The notes under the pieces: generated by a model
Told to the model about the DNA's origin: nothing
What the model saw: only the letters and a program-made list of their open reading frames with translations
Databases searched by the model: none
Shown: positions 19,001 to 26,908 of the stretch, in pieces
Position numbering within the stretch: position 1 is the stretch's first letter
Layout: each line of letters begins with the position of its first letter
Origin: Saprospiraceae bacterium
Lineage (GTDB): Bacteria > Bacteroidota > Bacteroidia > Chitinophagales > Saprospiraceae
DNA: 64,000 bases
Direction of reading: 5' to 3'
Assembly: GCA_016714445.1 (NCBI GenBank)
Contig: JADJNF010000007.1
Span: forward strand, 1-64,000
Position numbers and translations under genes: made by a program

Positions 19001-19165
19001 ATAGAAGGGTCTCTTCCACATCTGGTGCGGACAAATGAAGCAGATGAAAAGTCTGTTAATTACATCGGAATGATACCTTATCTGATTGAAGCCGTGAAAG
19101 ATCTTAAAAAAGAAAATGAAGAGTTGAAAAGATTGGTAGAAAAATTATTGGAAGAAAAAAAATAA
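16085..19165 (+). CDS. S74-chaperone surface fibre protein with metal-binding motif and YadA-like head
   Basis: A 1026-residue secreted protein. Residues 1-19 are a signal peptide. A VGIGTLNPDPSAVLDL segment follows. Residues about 103-165 carry a MopE-type metal-binding motif (YRDQDNDGFGD, then CDGIDNDCDG). Residues about 263-585 are four 88-residue repeats, the third lacking 20 residues. Residues about 710-805 have YadA head units (xSTAMGxxTxASG). The C-terminus from about residue 928 is an S74 intramolecular chaperone (GSDARLKKDI) ending in a coiled coil rich in Glu and Lys. A trimeric surface fibre is inferred by analogy with tailspikes and endosialidase chaperones. It has no T9SS sorting domain. 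The partial gene at the left edge is a relative. Confidence 0.88.
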   Translation: MKFLNLCIFLVIVHFQLKSQNNNVGIGTLNPDPSAVLDLTANDKGLLLPRLTSVQRCALPNPSMGLLIYDIDSLSLFVFSGSPLRWKSLKMNEGSTQTQWYRDQDNDGFGDVSVSILSCDKPMGYVENSIDCDDLDVTKYLGAVEICDGIDNDCDGQNDEDFNLATNLNNCGNCGQVCFISNAQVQCISGVCTFIGCQIGYVDANNNLSDGCEVNLDVQQKCFIDGVLYNKNQQNPSNPCQICLPSESTSIWSFTLVCTNLHSVPRWDGSKLLNGNIMDNGTETSIGTEPVLGQKLTVAGKTTTVDLQMTNGASSGLVLQSDANGNASWINPTTLSITEVDPQVASSLSGSIPRWNGTTLSDGTIQDDATNVGIGTAPVINQKLTIAGKTTTTNLQMTNGASSGLVLQSDANGNASWINPTTLSITEVDPEVASSLSGSIPRWNGTTLSDGTIQDDATNVGIGTAPVINQKLTIAGNDANGNGTWVNANSLTITETDPQVSSSATNTIPRWNGTALADGIIQDNATNVGIGIAPIVNQKLTVAGKTTTTNLQMTTGAANGLVMQSDANGNGTWVNANTLAINNLYNTSGTLSSSRTITQASNALNIANNGTQNTTINLTSTGDFDIQDNGTSAFFVRDNGKVGINTNAPVAHLHVKDSSVVFSGLNILPALPGNPPVSGAGTRMMWYPDKAAFRSGTVTGVEWDKANVGDHSIAMGFNTIASGLSSTAMGITTIATGDHSTAMGAITVASGNFSYAAGLFATASGAISTAIGNNTTASGDNSTAIGNNTSAKARGSLAIGNYNDPISTSSETSNVTTDPVFIIGNGTSDNDRKNAITILKNAKTGINTSAPLAGLHIKGVEASFDSHIRLETAGGGEYGNILYDGNMKFRNFGADDEYQWRNSASSIRMRLFDNGDLTIAGTLTTGSDARLKKDIKPINNALSVISGINGYTYQWVDESRGSLLQSGVIAQEIEGSLPHLVRTNEADEKSVNYIGMIPYLIEAVKDLKKENEELKRLVEKLLEEKK
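16871..17840 (+). repeat. In-frame tandem repeat of 264 bp within the S74 protein gene
   Basis: Units begin at 16871, 17135, 17399 and 17603. Units 1 and 2 are near-identical in their second halves. Units 2 and 3 are near-identical over the first ~110 bases. Unit 3 then lacks 60 bases and joins diverged sequence. This implies recent duplication or gene conversion in frame. Confidence 0.85.
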
Positions 19166-19278
19166 ACATTACGATAAATGTCATAACATTAAATTCTCTT
19201 TTCTGCCGTAGTACCATCAAGTTATGAAAAAATATTTTTTTCCCCTTATGGAATAAAGTTATTTATTGCTCTCTTTAA

Positions 19279-19316
19279 GTTTTGTGCCCAACTGTTCAAG
19301 CAGGTGGGCACAAAAC
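19279..19316. terminator. 12-bp perfect inverted repeat after the S74 protein gene
   Basis: GTTTTGTGCCCA and TGGGCACAAAAC pair perfectly across a 14-base loop, 114 bases after the stop. No T-run follows directly, so it may be an mRNA 3' stabiliser or a regulatory site for the kinase operon 120 bases downstream rather than a classical terminator. Confidence 0.5.
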
Positions 19317-19435
19317 AATAATATTCATTTGATTTTTATAATTGCTTTTATAATTTAGTTTAGAAATTCAGGCATTAAACATCTTTTATTCAAGTGGAAA
19401 GTATACATTTGGTTTATAAACAAGACTAAAACAAA

Positions 19436-22400
19436 GTGAACACCATAGAAGTCAAAAAACGCACTTTTAAAACGGCAATATTTTGTTATATTTTGTTTTT
19501 GAGTTATTCATCATCTCAGGCTCAATATGAAAATCTACAGTTCAGGCATCTCACGGTAGATGACGGTCTTGCACAGTCTGTAGTCAATTCAATTTTTAAA
19601 GACAGCCGTGGTTATGTATGGATGAGTACATACAGCGGTATCAGCAGGTTTGATGGAATCAGGGTGCTCAGCAATGATGAAATAGCATCCGGCGCAGGAA
19701 GCATATCTCAAAGCGCCACGGTGTTTGAAGATTCCAAAGGGAATATCTGGATTGGCTCTGTGGAAGCGCTGATCAAATTTGATTATACAACCAATAAATT
19801 TTACAAGTATAATCGGAGTTCAAAAGTCGGATTAGAAGGAACAAAAAGGAAAGGATATTATTTCCCATTTGCAGAGCGTGACGGCAAAATTATTTGTTCT
19901 ACGATGGCATTTCCGGTATGTTACATTTTTGATACAAAAGATGAGTCATTTCTGGAATTTGATGTTTCCATAAATAAATCAATAAATCTGGTGGTGCCTG
20001 AAGTCATACCACAGGTGGCGGGTCTCTTTAAAGACATTTTTCTCTATGTATGGTATGACGAAAAAAAAGGGACTGCTATCACTACCATGGCAGAAAGCAG
20101 CGGAAAGGGATTGTATTGGAAAACAATTTATGTGAAAGGACATTATGGAGATTTAATGGGTGCAAAAAAGTATGGAGATATCATGTATATTATCTTCAGA
20201 CAATCAAATTCAAATCCGGAAAAATCAACATCTGCCATCCACCTTTATAATTTCAGAACAGGTAAAGTTGATTTCATTTACCACTTAGATTATCCCATAA
20301 ACGGGTTGACGGAAAATGATGGTAACTTATATGTAGCATCCATCAACAGTGGCATACATATTATTGATCTGAAAACAATGACCGAAACAGGAAACATCAG
20401 ACACCATCCAAAAATGCCATCATCTCTGATGACAAACTATTCAACCTATGTTTACATTTTTGATGATCAGTTGTGGGTTTCCAGTTGGGGCAAAGGTGTG
20501 GATTACACATATCTTTCTCCACAGATGTTCCACCAACATCTATCAGCCCACGAAGCAACACAAAATAAAACCGATAATTTTATCAGAGGCATCGTTGAAG
20601 ATGAAAACGGACATTTCTGGTGCAATACTTTAAGCAAAGGAATCATACAATTGAATGAAAAATTAGAATATCTGTCTACCATCAAGGGTACAGAAACTAT
20701 CCAAAGCGCTTCAATATATATTGATAAAGCACAAAATTTATATTTTGGAGATAAAGTACTTCTAAAATACAATATCAAAAATAAAAAACTCCAATCTTTC
20801 GATCACAAAAAACCAGATTTCAAATATTCATTGCAAAGCAACGATTTTCAATATTTTACCTGCGATAAAAATGATAAAATATTGGCAGCGAGCATGTCGG
20901 GGGTTTTCGAAATTGACGGGCAAAATAATCAGATTCACCCATTAAACAACGATTGTAATGAATTTACTGAAATACAACAGTTTGTTTATAAAGACAGACA
21001 TGACCGGTTGTATGCTTTTTCTTCATTTCATGGTTTGAATGTGTTTCAGGAAAAAAACGGGTACACAGAAAAAATATATAGTTTTGAAAAAGCATTTATT
21101 CCCAGACATGCATATGAACAAAACGACAGTATCATTTGGTTTGGTACTACATCGGGATTGATAAAATACAATAGTAAAAGAAATACAGAAATCTGGTTTA
21201 CCACATCAAATGGTCTTCCCGACAACACCATATACGCCATCGCACCAGATATGTATGGACGACTGTGGCTGAGTACTAACAGAGGAATAAGTACAATGGA
21301 TATTGCCAGTGAAAAATTCAAAAACTACTTCAATAGTCTGGGACAGCAAAGTCTGGAATATAACCGACATTCGGTTTGTATCACAAAAGATGGCAGGATA
21401 CTTTTTGGGGGGATAAATGGTATAACTTCCATAAATCCTTCTGTCGTCGATGTCACATCCCGTCGTCCTTTATTAGAGTTTACATCGGTACAAAGTGAGA
21501 TAGAGATTAATCCTTATGGGCATGAAAAAGCTTCTGAAACAAAAATTCTTCCTGCCGGTACCACATTTATAGAGTTTCAGTTTAAGGCCATTGATTATTT
21601 TAAAAGTAAAGAACTGCAATTGCATTATAAACTGGATGGAATCGACACAAAATGGGAAAGTGTCCAAAATCCGGGATACGCCAGATATATCAACCTGAAA
21701 CCTGGAAAATATGTTTTTAAAGTGGTTGAAGGCGGAAAAGATGAACTTAAGACCCAAAAAGCCAAAACATTTTATTTTGAAATAGCTAAATTCTGGTGGC
21801 AAACCCTCGTTTTCAAAATTCTGATGGTGGGATTACTCCTTTTTATGGTGTATTTCGTTTTACAATTATGGATAAAACAAAAACTAAGTGCAGAAAAACA
21901 TACATTGGAAAAACAGCTGGTCATACTCAAAGAACAGGAACGTATCAGTTCCGATCTGCATGACGACATTGGGTCTACTTTAAGCAGTATCTCCATTTAT
22001 AGTGAGTTGGCTGATAAATATTACCAAACTTTTCCTGAAAAAAGTCAGGACATGATTCAAAAGATTTCGAAACAATCTAAAGAACTTATGTCGAGGATTG
22101 AAGATATAATCTGGAGTTTAAAACCCAATACAGAACACAATATTAGCATTAAAAAAAAGATACAGGAAATAGCTTTAGAGTCACTGTTTCTAAAAAATAT
22201 TATATTTACCCTTGAAGTAGATGAAAATACAGATCACCTGGTTACAGAACCTGAATTACGCAAAAACATTGTTCTTATCATCAAAGAAGCCCTCCATAAT
22301 ATAGCAAAATACAGTGAAGCTACAGAGGCTAAAATATCTATCCAATATGAGCAAAAAAATATTGTCCTGAGCATAAGTGATAATGGTATTGGCTTTGACC

Positions 22401-22543
22401 AGAATAACATAAAAAAAGGAAATGGTTTAGGGAATATGAAAAAACGTACATCTGATGTGAACGGAATTTGTAGCATTCAGACGGCTACCGGATCTGGGAC
22501 ATTCATCACGTGCAGTATACCTATAGCTAGATTTAGATATTGA
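19436..22543 (+). CDS. Propeller-sensor histidine kinase (two-component regulator propeller, Y_Y_Y, HisKA_3, HATPase)
   Basis: A 1035-residue membrane sensor kinase. Residues 1-29 are a signal peptide (ending SSSQAQ). Residues about 35-670 hold beta-propeller repeats (VWMSTYSGISRFDG, IWFGTTSGLIKY). About 680-750 is a Y_Y_Y Ig-like domain, then one membrane segment near 780-800. The HisKA_3 dimerisation domain has SSDLHDDIGSTLSSI with phosphoacceptor His842. The HATPase domain has the N-box KEALHNIAKYS and G-box DNGIGF. A periplasmic ligand, possibly a glycan as in hybrid kinases of this type, is inferred. The start is GTG; there is no in-frame ATG before residue 60. It is first of a three-gene operon with the regulator 30 bases downstream. 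Confidence 0.92.
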   Translation: MNTIEVKKRTFKTAIFCYILFLSYSSSQAQYENLQFRHLTVDDGLAQSVVNSIFKDSRGYVWMSTYSGISRFDGIRVLSNDEIASGAGSISQSATVFEDSKGNIWIGSVEALIKFDYTTNKFYKYNRSSKVGLEGTKRKGYYFPFAERDGKIICSTMAFPVCYIFDTKDESFLEFDVSINKSINLVVPEVIPQVAGLFKDIFLYVWYDEKKGTAITTMAESSGKGLYWKTIYVKGHYGDLMGAKKYGDIMYIIFRQSNSNPEKSTSAIHLYNFRTGKVDFIYHLDYPINGLTENDGNLYVASINSGIHIIDLKTMTETGNIRHHPKMPSSLMTNYSTYVYIFDDQLWVSSWGKGVDYTYLSPQMFHQHLSAHEATQNKTDNFIRGIVEDENGHFWCNTLSKGIIQLNEKLEYLSTIKGTETIQSASIYIDKAQNLYFGDKVLLKYNIKNKKLQSFDHKKPDFKYSLQSNDFQYFTCDKNDKILAASMSGVFEIDGQNNQIHPLNNDCNEFTEIQQFVYKDRHDRLYAFSSFHGLNVFQEKNGYTEKIYSFEKAFIPRHAYEQNDSIIWFGTTSGLIKYNSKRNTEIWFTTSNGLPDNTIYAIAPDMYGRLWLSTNRGISTMDIASEKFKNYFNSLGQQSLEYNRHSVCITKDGRILFGGINGITSINPSVVDVTSRRPLLEFTSVQSEIEINPYGHEKASETKILPAGTTFIEFQFKAIDYFKSKELQLHYKLDGIDTKWESVQNPGYARYINLKPGKYVFKVVEGGKDELKTQKAKTFYFEIAKFWWQTLVFKILMVGLLLFMVYFVLQLWIKQKLSAEKHTLEKQLVILKEQERISSDLHDDIGSTLSSISIYSELADKYYQTFPEKSQDMIQKISKQSKELMSRIEDIIWSLKPNTEHNISIKKKIQEIALESLFLKNIIFTLEVDENTDHLVTEPELRKNIVLIIKEALHNIAKYSEATEAKISIQYEQKNIVLSISDNGIGFDQNNIKKGNGLGNMKKRTSDVNGICSIQTATGSGTFITCSIPIARFRY

Positions 22544-22573
22544 AAAGTCATAAAATTGATGTAATTTTATATC

Positions 22574-23212
22574 ATGATAAATGTATTTATATACGACGAT
22601 AACGAAGCCAGAATGGATAGCCTTACTGCCTTGCTGGAGCTTACTGAAAATATGAATTTTGTCGGCAGTGCTTCCAATTGTTTACAAGCTGAAAACGACA
22701 TGGAAAAAACAAAACCGGATGTAGTACTCATGGACGTTGAAATGCCGGAAGCTGATGGTATAGAAGGTGTAATGAGGATCAAAAGTAAATATCCGCACAT
22801 CAAAATCATCATGCAAACTGTCTATGAAGATAGCGATAAAATTTTTAATGCATTGCGAAATGGGGCAGAAGGATATATACTAAAGAAAGCATCCATTCAT
22901 CATATCATAGAAAGCATTGTCGAAGTCCATAACGGAGGCGCTTTTATGACCCCGAGTGTAGCCATGCAAGTGATGAATTTCTTAAAAAAACCATCCCAAA
23001 GTGACATCAAAATGGAAAAACTTACCTCACGGGAGCATGAAGTACTAAAGTTTCTTTCTGATGGGGACAGCTACAAAATGATAGCGGACAAAATGAATAT
23101 CAGCTATGGGACCGTCAATAATCACATCAAAAAAATCTATGAAAAACTTCAGGTACACTCTCTCGGCGAAGCGGTGTCATACGCGTTAAAAAGTAAAAGC
23201 AACTTTATCTGA
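22574..23212 (+). CDS. NarL/LuxR-type response regulator
   Basis: A 212-residue regulator. The receiver domain has Asp8-Asp9, phosphoacceptor Asp54 (VLMDVEMPEADG) and the conserved Lys in GYILKKA. The C-terminal GerE helix-turn-helix spans about 147-207 (LTSREHEVLKFL, then NISYGTVNNHIKKIYEKL). It should be phosphorylated by the kinase encoded immediately upstream and bind DNA as a dimer. Two bases separate it from the next gene, so translation is probably coupled. Confidence 0.95.
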   Translation: MINVFIYDDNEARMDSLTALLELTENMNFVGSASNCLQAENDMEKTKPDVVLMDVEMPEADGIEGVMRIKSKYPHIKIIMQTVYEDSDKIFNALRNGAEGYILKKASIHHIIESIVEVHNGGAFMTPSVAMQVMNFLKKPSQSDIKMEKLTSREHEVLKFLSDGDSYKMIADKMNISYGTVNNHIKKIYEKLQVHSLGEAVSYALKSKSNFI

Positions 23213-23214
23213 AG

Positions 23215-24462
23215 ATGACTGATTACTCAGAAAATCGCATAGAATGGTTTGTAATGGGTGCTGCAGCCATTATGTTGGTCTATCACGCCATTCTGTACTT
23301 ACAGCAAAAAGATAAATTTGTGCTTTTGTATTCAAACTATTTGTTTTCTTTATTGATATATCTCGTCTTCAGACAGGTGACCGGCTACGATTCTTTTACC
23401 AATACAACTTCAACATATGCTTATATTTTTGACCACCCTTTGATATTATTTATGTTGTTTAGTTATGTCTATTTTATAGCCGGAGTTTTAGATATACAGA
23501 ACAATGCCAGGGTAGTAAAATTTGCTGTAACTACTTTTTACTTTACCATTGGTATTTTTTTTGTGATTCATCTTTACAAAGTGCTGTATACGGATGAAGT
23601 TGCTATGTCCAGATTTTCATTTCTGTGGACAAAAACCATATTACTTATTCTTGCTTTCATTGGATTGTCCGGAGCTTTTGTTGCCAGAAAAACTACCTTT
23701 ATCCGGATCATCATATCAGGCGGCGTATTTTATGCCACATTTAGTTTATTGACGGTAATTTCTGTTTACCTCACAATTCCAATTTTCGGATTATACCAGT
23801 ATCAGCTATATTTTATTGGGTGTCTGATAGATATATTATTGTTTTCCACTGCTCTTGGGTATCGTAGTTATCTTATTCAGCAAGAGAAGGTTCAAACCCA
23901 GCAATTGCTCACAGAAGAGAGCGAAAAAAACAAAGCACTTCTCCAGATGCAGCATAATATTCTGCAAAAGGAAAACAAAAGAGAACAATCCAGATTGTCT
24001 ATGAATAAAAAACTGCAGGATGAAGTAGGTGCAAGCTTAAGCAGTATTCATGTTTTCGCAGATTTATCTGCAAAAGTAATGGAGACCAACCCCGATAAAA
24101 GTAAAGAATATCTGCTTAGAATAGCCAATCTGGGACAGAACATCATGGACGACATTGGAGATATCATCTGGATGGCCAATCTTCATGAAGACATTGTACA
24201 CGAAGCTTTTCTGACGAGAATAAAAAATTATAGTCACGAAATATTGATTCCAAAACAGAAGTCAATGCACCTGAATGTATCTGAAAAATATCGTGATACC
24301 ATGCTTTCAGAAGAATTTATGAAAAATGGCCTTGCCAAAATAAAAGCAGCCATGAAAGATGTCTTAAATGACCATGCTACACCAGAATTAGGCATCATCA
24401 TAGAAGTTAATGATCACTGTCCATCAATACTCATCACACCCGCGTCATTCGGAGGGACATAA
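23215..24462 (+). CDS. 7TM histidine-kinase-like protein lacking catalytic residues and truncated (pseudokinase)
   Basis: 415 residues. About seven membrane helices fill residues 10-220, resembling the 7TMR-DISM type, followed by a coiled coil at 222-262. The dimerisation helix aligns with that of the kinase two genes upstream, but the phosphoacceptor His is Gln268 (KKLQDEVGASLSSI). The HATPase N-box reads AAMKDVLNDH where Glu and Asn are expected. The protein ends at ITPASFGGT, exactly where the DNGxGF box should be. It cannot be an active kinase as written. Either it is a decaying gene, with the downstream repeats arising from the same rearrangement, or it is a catalytically dead sensor modulating its operon partner. 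It overlaps nothing and ends next to a decayed thioredoxin gene end. Confidence 0.8.
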   Translation: MTDYSENRIEWFVMGAAAIMLVYHAILYLQQKDKFVLLYSNYLFSLLIYLVFRQVTGYDSFTNTTSTYAYIFDHPLILFMLFSYVYFIAGVLDIQNNARVVKFAVTTFYFTIGIFFVIHLYKVLYTDEVAMSRFSFLWTKTILLILAFIGLSGAFVARKTTFIRIIISGGVFYATFSLLTVISVYLTIPIFGLYQYQLYFIGCLIDILLFSTALGYRSYLIQQEKVQTQQLLTEESEKNKALLQMQHNILQKENKREQSRLSMNKKLQDEVGASLSSIHVFADLSAKVMETNPDKSKEYLLRIANLGQNIMDDIGDIIWMANLHEDIVHEAFLTRIKNYSHEILIPKQKSMHLNVSEKYRDTMLSEEFMKNGLAKIKAAMKDVLNDHATPELGIIIEVNDHCPSILITPASFGGT

Positions 24463-24492
24463 TTTGTAATGAAAAAGGATATTTAAATTTGA

Positions 24493-24696
24493 CCGTTAAC
24501 ATGTTCCACCATTCCTGCGATAAAATGTATGTCACAATGTTTTGATGCTGACCTCTGTCGTCAGCTGGGCAACAAAGCCATACCCCATTATATCCTACTC
24601 GATCCCGATGGGCGCATCATGCTCGAAAATGCACCCGGCCCCTCAGATCCAAACCTGACTCTGGTATTGGATCGGTTGTTGAAAGGGAAAAAGTAA
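24493..24696 (+). pseudogene. Remnant: C-terminal end of a TlpA/AhpC-TSA-like thioredoxin-fold gene
   Basis: An open frame of 67 codons with no start begins after a stop at 24490. Its last ~50 residues (LGNKAIPHYILLDPDGRIM, then APGPSDPN) match the typical C-terminus of TlpA-family thioredoxin proteins, where the IP is the cis-Pro site and the LLDPDG turn follows. The CxxC half is missing. The GC content is visibly higher than in the flanks. A second, related remnant lies at 27013-27291. Confidence 0.7.
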
Positions 24697-24728
24697 AGTA
24701 TTTCCCTCAATTTTTCGCTGGTATATAA

Positions 24729-24912
24729 TTTCTTACTTCAGTTAAGAAACAAGTCTTCTTTGGTACTTCAGAAGACTTTACAGAAGCAAATTACCATTTA
24801 ATCATTTTGATTAGCATATTTCAGATGGTCAAATTACTTTAGACATGGTGCATCGCCAAATTGACCTTCATTAGATATATGTCCCTTAATACTTTCTGTA
24901 GTTTAAAATGCT
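24729..24912 (+). repeat. Diverged direct repeat X, copy 1 (copy 2 at 27559-27733)
   Basis: Colinear with 27559-27733 at a nearly constant offset of about 2830 bases. The core TCTTCTTTGGTACTTCAG continues as AAGACTTTA and AAGCAAATTACCATTTA. The far end shares GTTTAAAATGCT. It follows a thioredoxin-fold gene remnant in both copies. Confidence 0.8.
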
Positions 24913-24920
24913 TAATTGTT

Positions 24921-25001
24921 CTGACTAAATCAAAGTATATTATAAAATGTCAAACTTATCTATCAGAATTGTCTATGACCTTTCTTTTCACACATCAAAA
25001 T
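24921..25001 (+). repeat. Diverged direct repeat Y, copy 1 (copy 2 at 26964-27046)
   Basis: Eighty-one bases at roughly 85% identity to 26964-27046 by eye, with the exact blocks AAAATGTCAAACTTATCT and ACCTTTCTTTTCACACATC. The two copies flank the methylase relic and Bro-N gene like direct repeats around an inserted cassette. Confidence 0.8.
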
Positions 25002-25217
25002 AAAATAAAGATAAAATTTTAAAATCTCAAAAAAGATTCCCAATTTTTCTGACTACAAATCATAGTATTATATACTCAAAATAAATTGGTTGCGAAAATT
25101 GCTTTATCCAAAGTATTGATTTTGAGTAAGGACGAAGTTTATGTTTACCCAAAGCAGTAACACGAAGCTTGTCTTTAAAGCAATACATCATCAAGACAAT
25201 ATTCGTCCAGGGCATTT

Positions 25218-25362
25218 ATCGTCGAAATAGATAAGACTAAAACCGTCAATATAATATAAAGACACGTAAAACATCGTCGAAATAATATAAAGACATTTAT
25301 CGTCTTTATAATGAAGACATAATTTTTCTCAAAGAAAATTATCGTCGGTATAACAACAAGAT
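25218..25362 (+). repeat. Cluster of five degenerate 20-22 bp repeats (ATCGTC...GAC)
   Basis: Copies at 25218-25237, 25242-25263, 25273-25294, 25299-25318 and 25341-25362 follow ATCGTCGAAATAATATAAAGAC with drift. The first four start GTC and end GAC, making each a short dyad. In the fourth, GTCTT and AAGAC pair across seven bases. Spacing from start to start is 24, 31, 26 and 42 bases, not the constant period of a CRISPR array. It lies about 180 bases before the methylase relic. Function is unknown; an iteron-like or operator cluster is possible. Confidence 0.7.
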
Positions 25363-25542
25363 TAGGTGCAATCCTTCTCAAAAATTAATAAAATTCACGA
25401 ATATTAGTATAATAAAAGCCAGCGTGTTTTCAGTTCATAAAAAATCATCTGCCTGTTTTAAGTGATATTTTTGACATAAGTATTGAAGAAAAATGATATA
25501 TAAAAGTATCTTTACATTCTAAAAATATGCGAATTATCTTAT

Positions 25543-25836
25543 ATGAATTTAATAGACAAAGGAATAGAAAATAGACTTATTCGGTTTAACGAAGACCGAA
25601 ACTTTATAACATACATTCACCAAAACAAAAAACGCAATTATAACAATCCTGAAGAGAAAGTGCAAGCAGAAACTTTCCTGACTTTGGTTTTGATTTACTG
25701 CTATCCATTTTTTATGACAATAGCCGAAGATATTGGTTATACCGCCAGAGGCAGAAGCACCAATAACAACGAACTGATTGAAATAGGTGCAGCGTTATCA
25801 AAGTTTATTGCTCACCTCAACAAAACTGAACAATAA
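25543..25836 (+). pseudogene. Internally deleted type I restriction-modification methylase gene (relic)
   Basis: 97 codons. Residues 1-52 (MNLIDKGIENRLIRF, then NPEEKVQAETFLTLVL) read like the N-terminal HSDR_N_2-like segment that precedes the N-6 DNA methylase domain in many Bacteroidota type I M subunits. Residues about 55-97 (FFMTIAEDIGYTARGR, then ELIEIGAALSKFIAHL) read like the extreme C-terminus of the same protein. The methylase core with its NPPF motif is absent, so the gene has probably lost several hundred codons in frame. The match is from memory of the family, not a search. It sits 56 bases before the Bro-N gene, an arrangement known in type I loci. Confidence 0.6.
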
Positions 25837-25892
25837 CTAAAGAAAGAAATCTGAATTTCCGATTTATCTGTTTCTTCTAAAAAATATTAAAA

Positions 25893-26753
25893 ATGAAAAA
25901 ACAAAATGCCATACAATTATTTGAAGATAAAAAGGTTAGAACACTTTGGGATGAAGAGCGAGAGAAATGGTATATTTCAATTATTGATGTAATTGAAATA
26001 TTAACTAATACTGATAGACCAAGGAAATATTGGAGTGATTTGAAAGCCAAACTAAAAAAAGAAGGAAGTGAGTTGTCCGAAAAAATCGGACAACTCAAAA
26101 TGCAATCAGTTGATGGTAAATTTTATTTAACTGATGTGGCCGATACCGAACAACTTTTTCGCCTTATTCAATCTATTCCTTCGCCAAAAGCAGAACCTTT
26201 TAAACTTTGGCTGGCACAAATAGCTGCCGAACGTTTTGACGAAATGCAAGACCCTGAACTTACGATTGACAGGGCTTTGGAACAATATCAGCAATTAGGA
26301 TATTCTGAAAACTGGATAAATCAACGGCTTAAAAGCATAGAAATAAGAAAAGAACTGACCGATGAATGGAAAAACAGAGGTTTGAAAGAAGGACAACAAT
26401 TTGCGACGCTCACTGACATTATTACCAAAGCCTGGAGCGATAAAACAACCAAAGAATATAAAATACTTAAAGGCCTAAAGAAGGAAAACCTGCGTGATAA
26501 TATGACCAATACCGAACTTATATTAAATATGCTTGCTGAGGCATCTACCAAAGATATTTCGCAAGCCGTAAACCCAAAAGATTTTGAAACCAGTAAAAAG
26601 GTAGCTGCACAAGGTGGCAACGTAGCCAAAGTAGCTATGAAAGAATTGGAAGCCAAAACAGGTAAAAAAGTAGTAACGGCACTAAATGCAAAAGCAATTT
26701 TAACCGAAAATAATACTACCAAAAAACTTAACCCTACAAAACCTAAAAAGTAA
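25893..26753 (+). CDS. Bro-N/antirepressor-like DNA-binding protein, type I R-M-associated
   Basis: 286 residues. The N-terminus (IQLFEDKKVRTLWDEEREKW, then SIIDVIEILT) is a Bro-N-like DNA-binding domain, with KYWSDLKAKLK and the YLTDVADTEQLFRLIQ region that follows it. Residues about 160-270 are helical and Lys-rich (EWKNRGLKEGQQFATLTDII), resembling DinD-like and phage antirepressor C-terminal regions. Such proteins are common inside Bacteroidota type I restriction loci, often between M and S genes. Here the neighbours that would be expected, hsdS and hsdR, are absent. The frame is intact, so it may persist as an orphan. Its role is not established. Confidence 0.75.
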   Translation: MKKQNAIQLFEDKKVRTLWDEEREKWYISIIDVIEILTNTDRPRKYWSDLKAKLKKEGSELSEKIGQLKMQSVDGKFYLTDVADTEQLFRLIQSIPSPKAEPFKLWLAQIAAERFDEMQDPELTIDRALEQYQQLGYSENWINQRLKSIEIRKELTDEWKNRGLKEGQQFATLTDIITKAWSDKTTKEYKILKGLKKENLRDNMTNTELILNMLAEASTKDISQAVNPKDFETSKKVAAQGGNVAKVAMKELEAKTGKKVVTALNAKAILTENNTTKKLNPTKPKK

Positions 26754-26908
26754 TGAGCAGCTATTATATTTCAAAATCACTCAACCCAAAATGCGTATTC
26801 ATTTTTACAATATAGTGAATTGGTAAAACGGTTTTGACCTGACTTCAAGTCGCTATTACTACTTTAGTTAAAAAATCAAACTCATCCAGGTACATTAAGC
26901 ATTGTACT

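Larger units (their letters stand above)
24463..25542. other. Accessory intergenic region with gene remnants and repeats, 1.08 kb
   Basis: Between the pseudokinase and the methylase relic there is no intact gene. The stretch holds a thioredoxin-fold remnant (24493-24696), repeat copies at 24729-24912 and 24921-25001, and the GTC...GAC repeat cluster (25218-25362). The rest is AT-rich with nothing recognised. Confidence 0.7.

Noticed and set aside
25218..25362. Possible CRISPR array
   Set aside because: Repeats are degenerate, spacing is uneven with very short spacers of 4 to 22 bases, and no cas genes are present.
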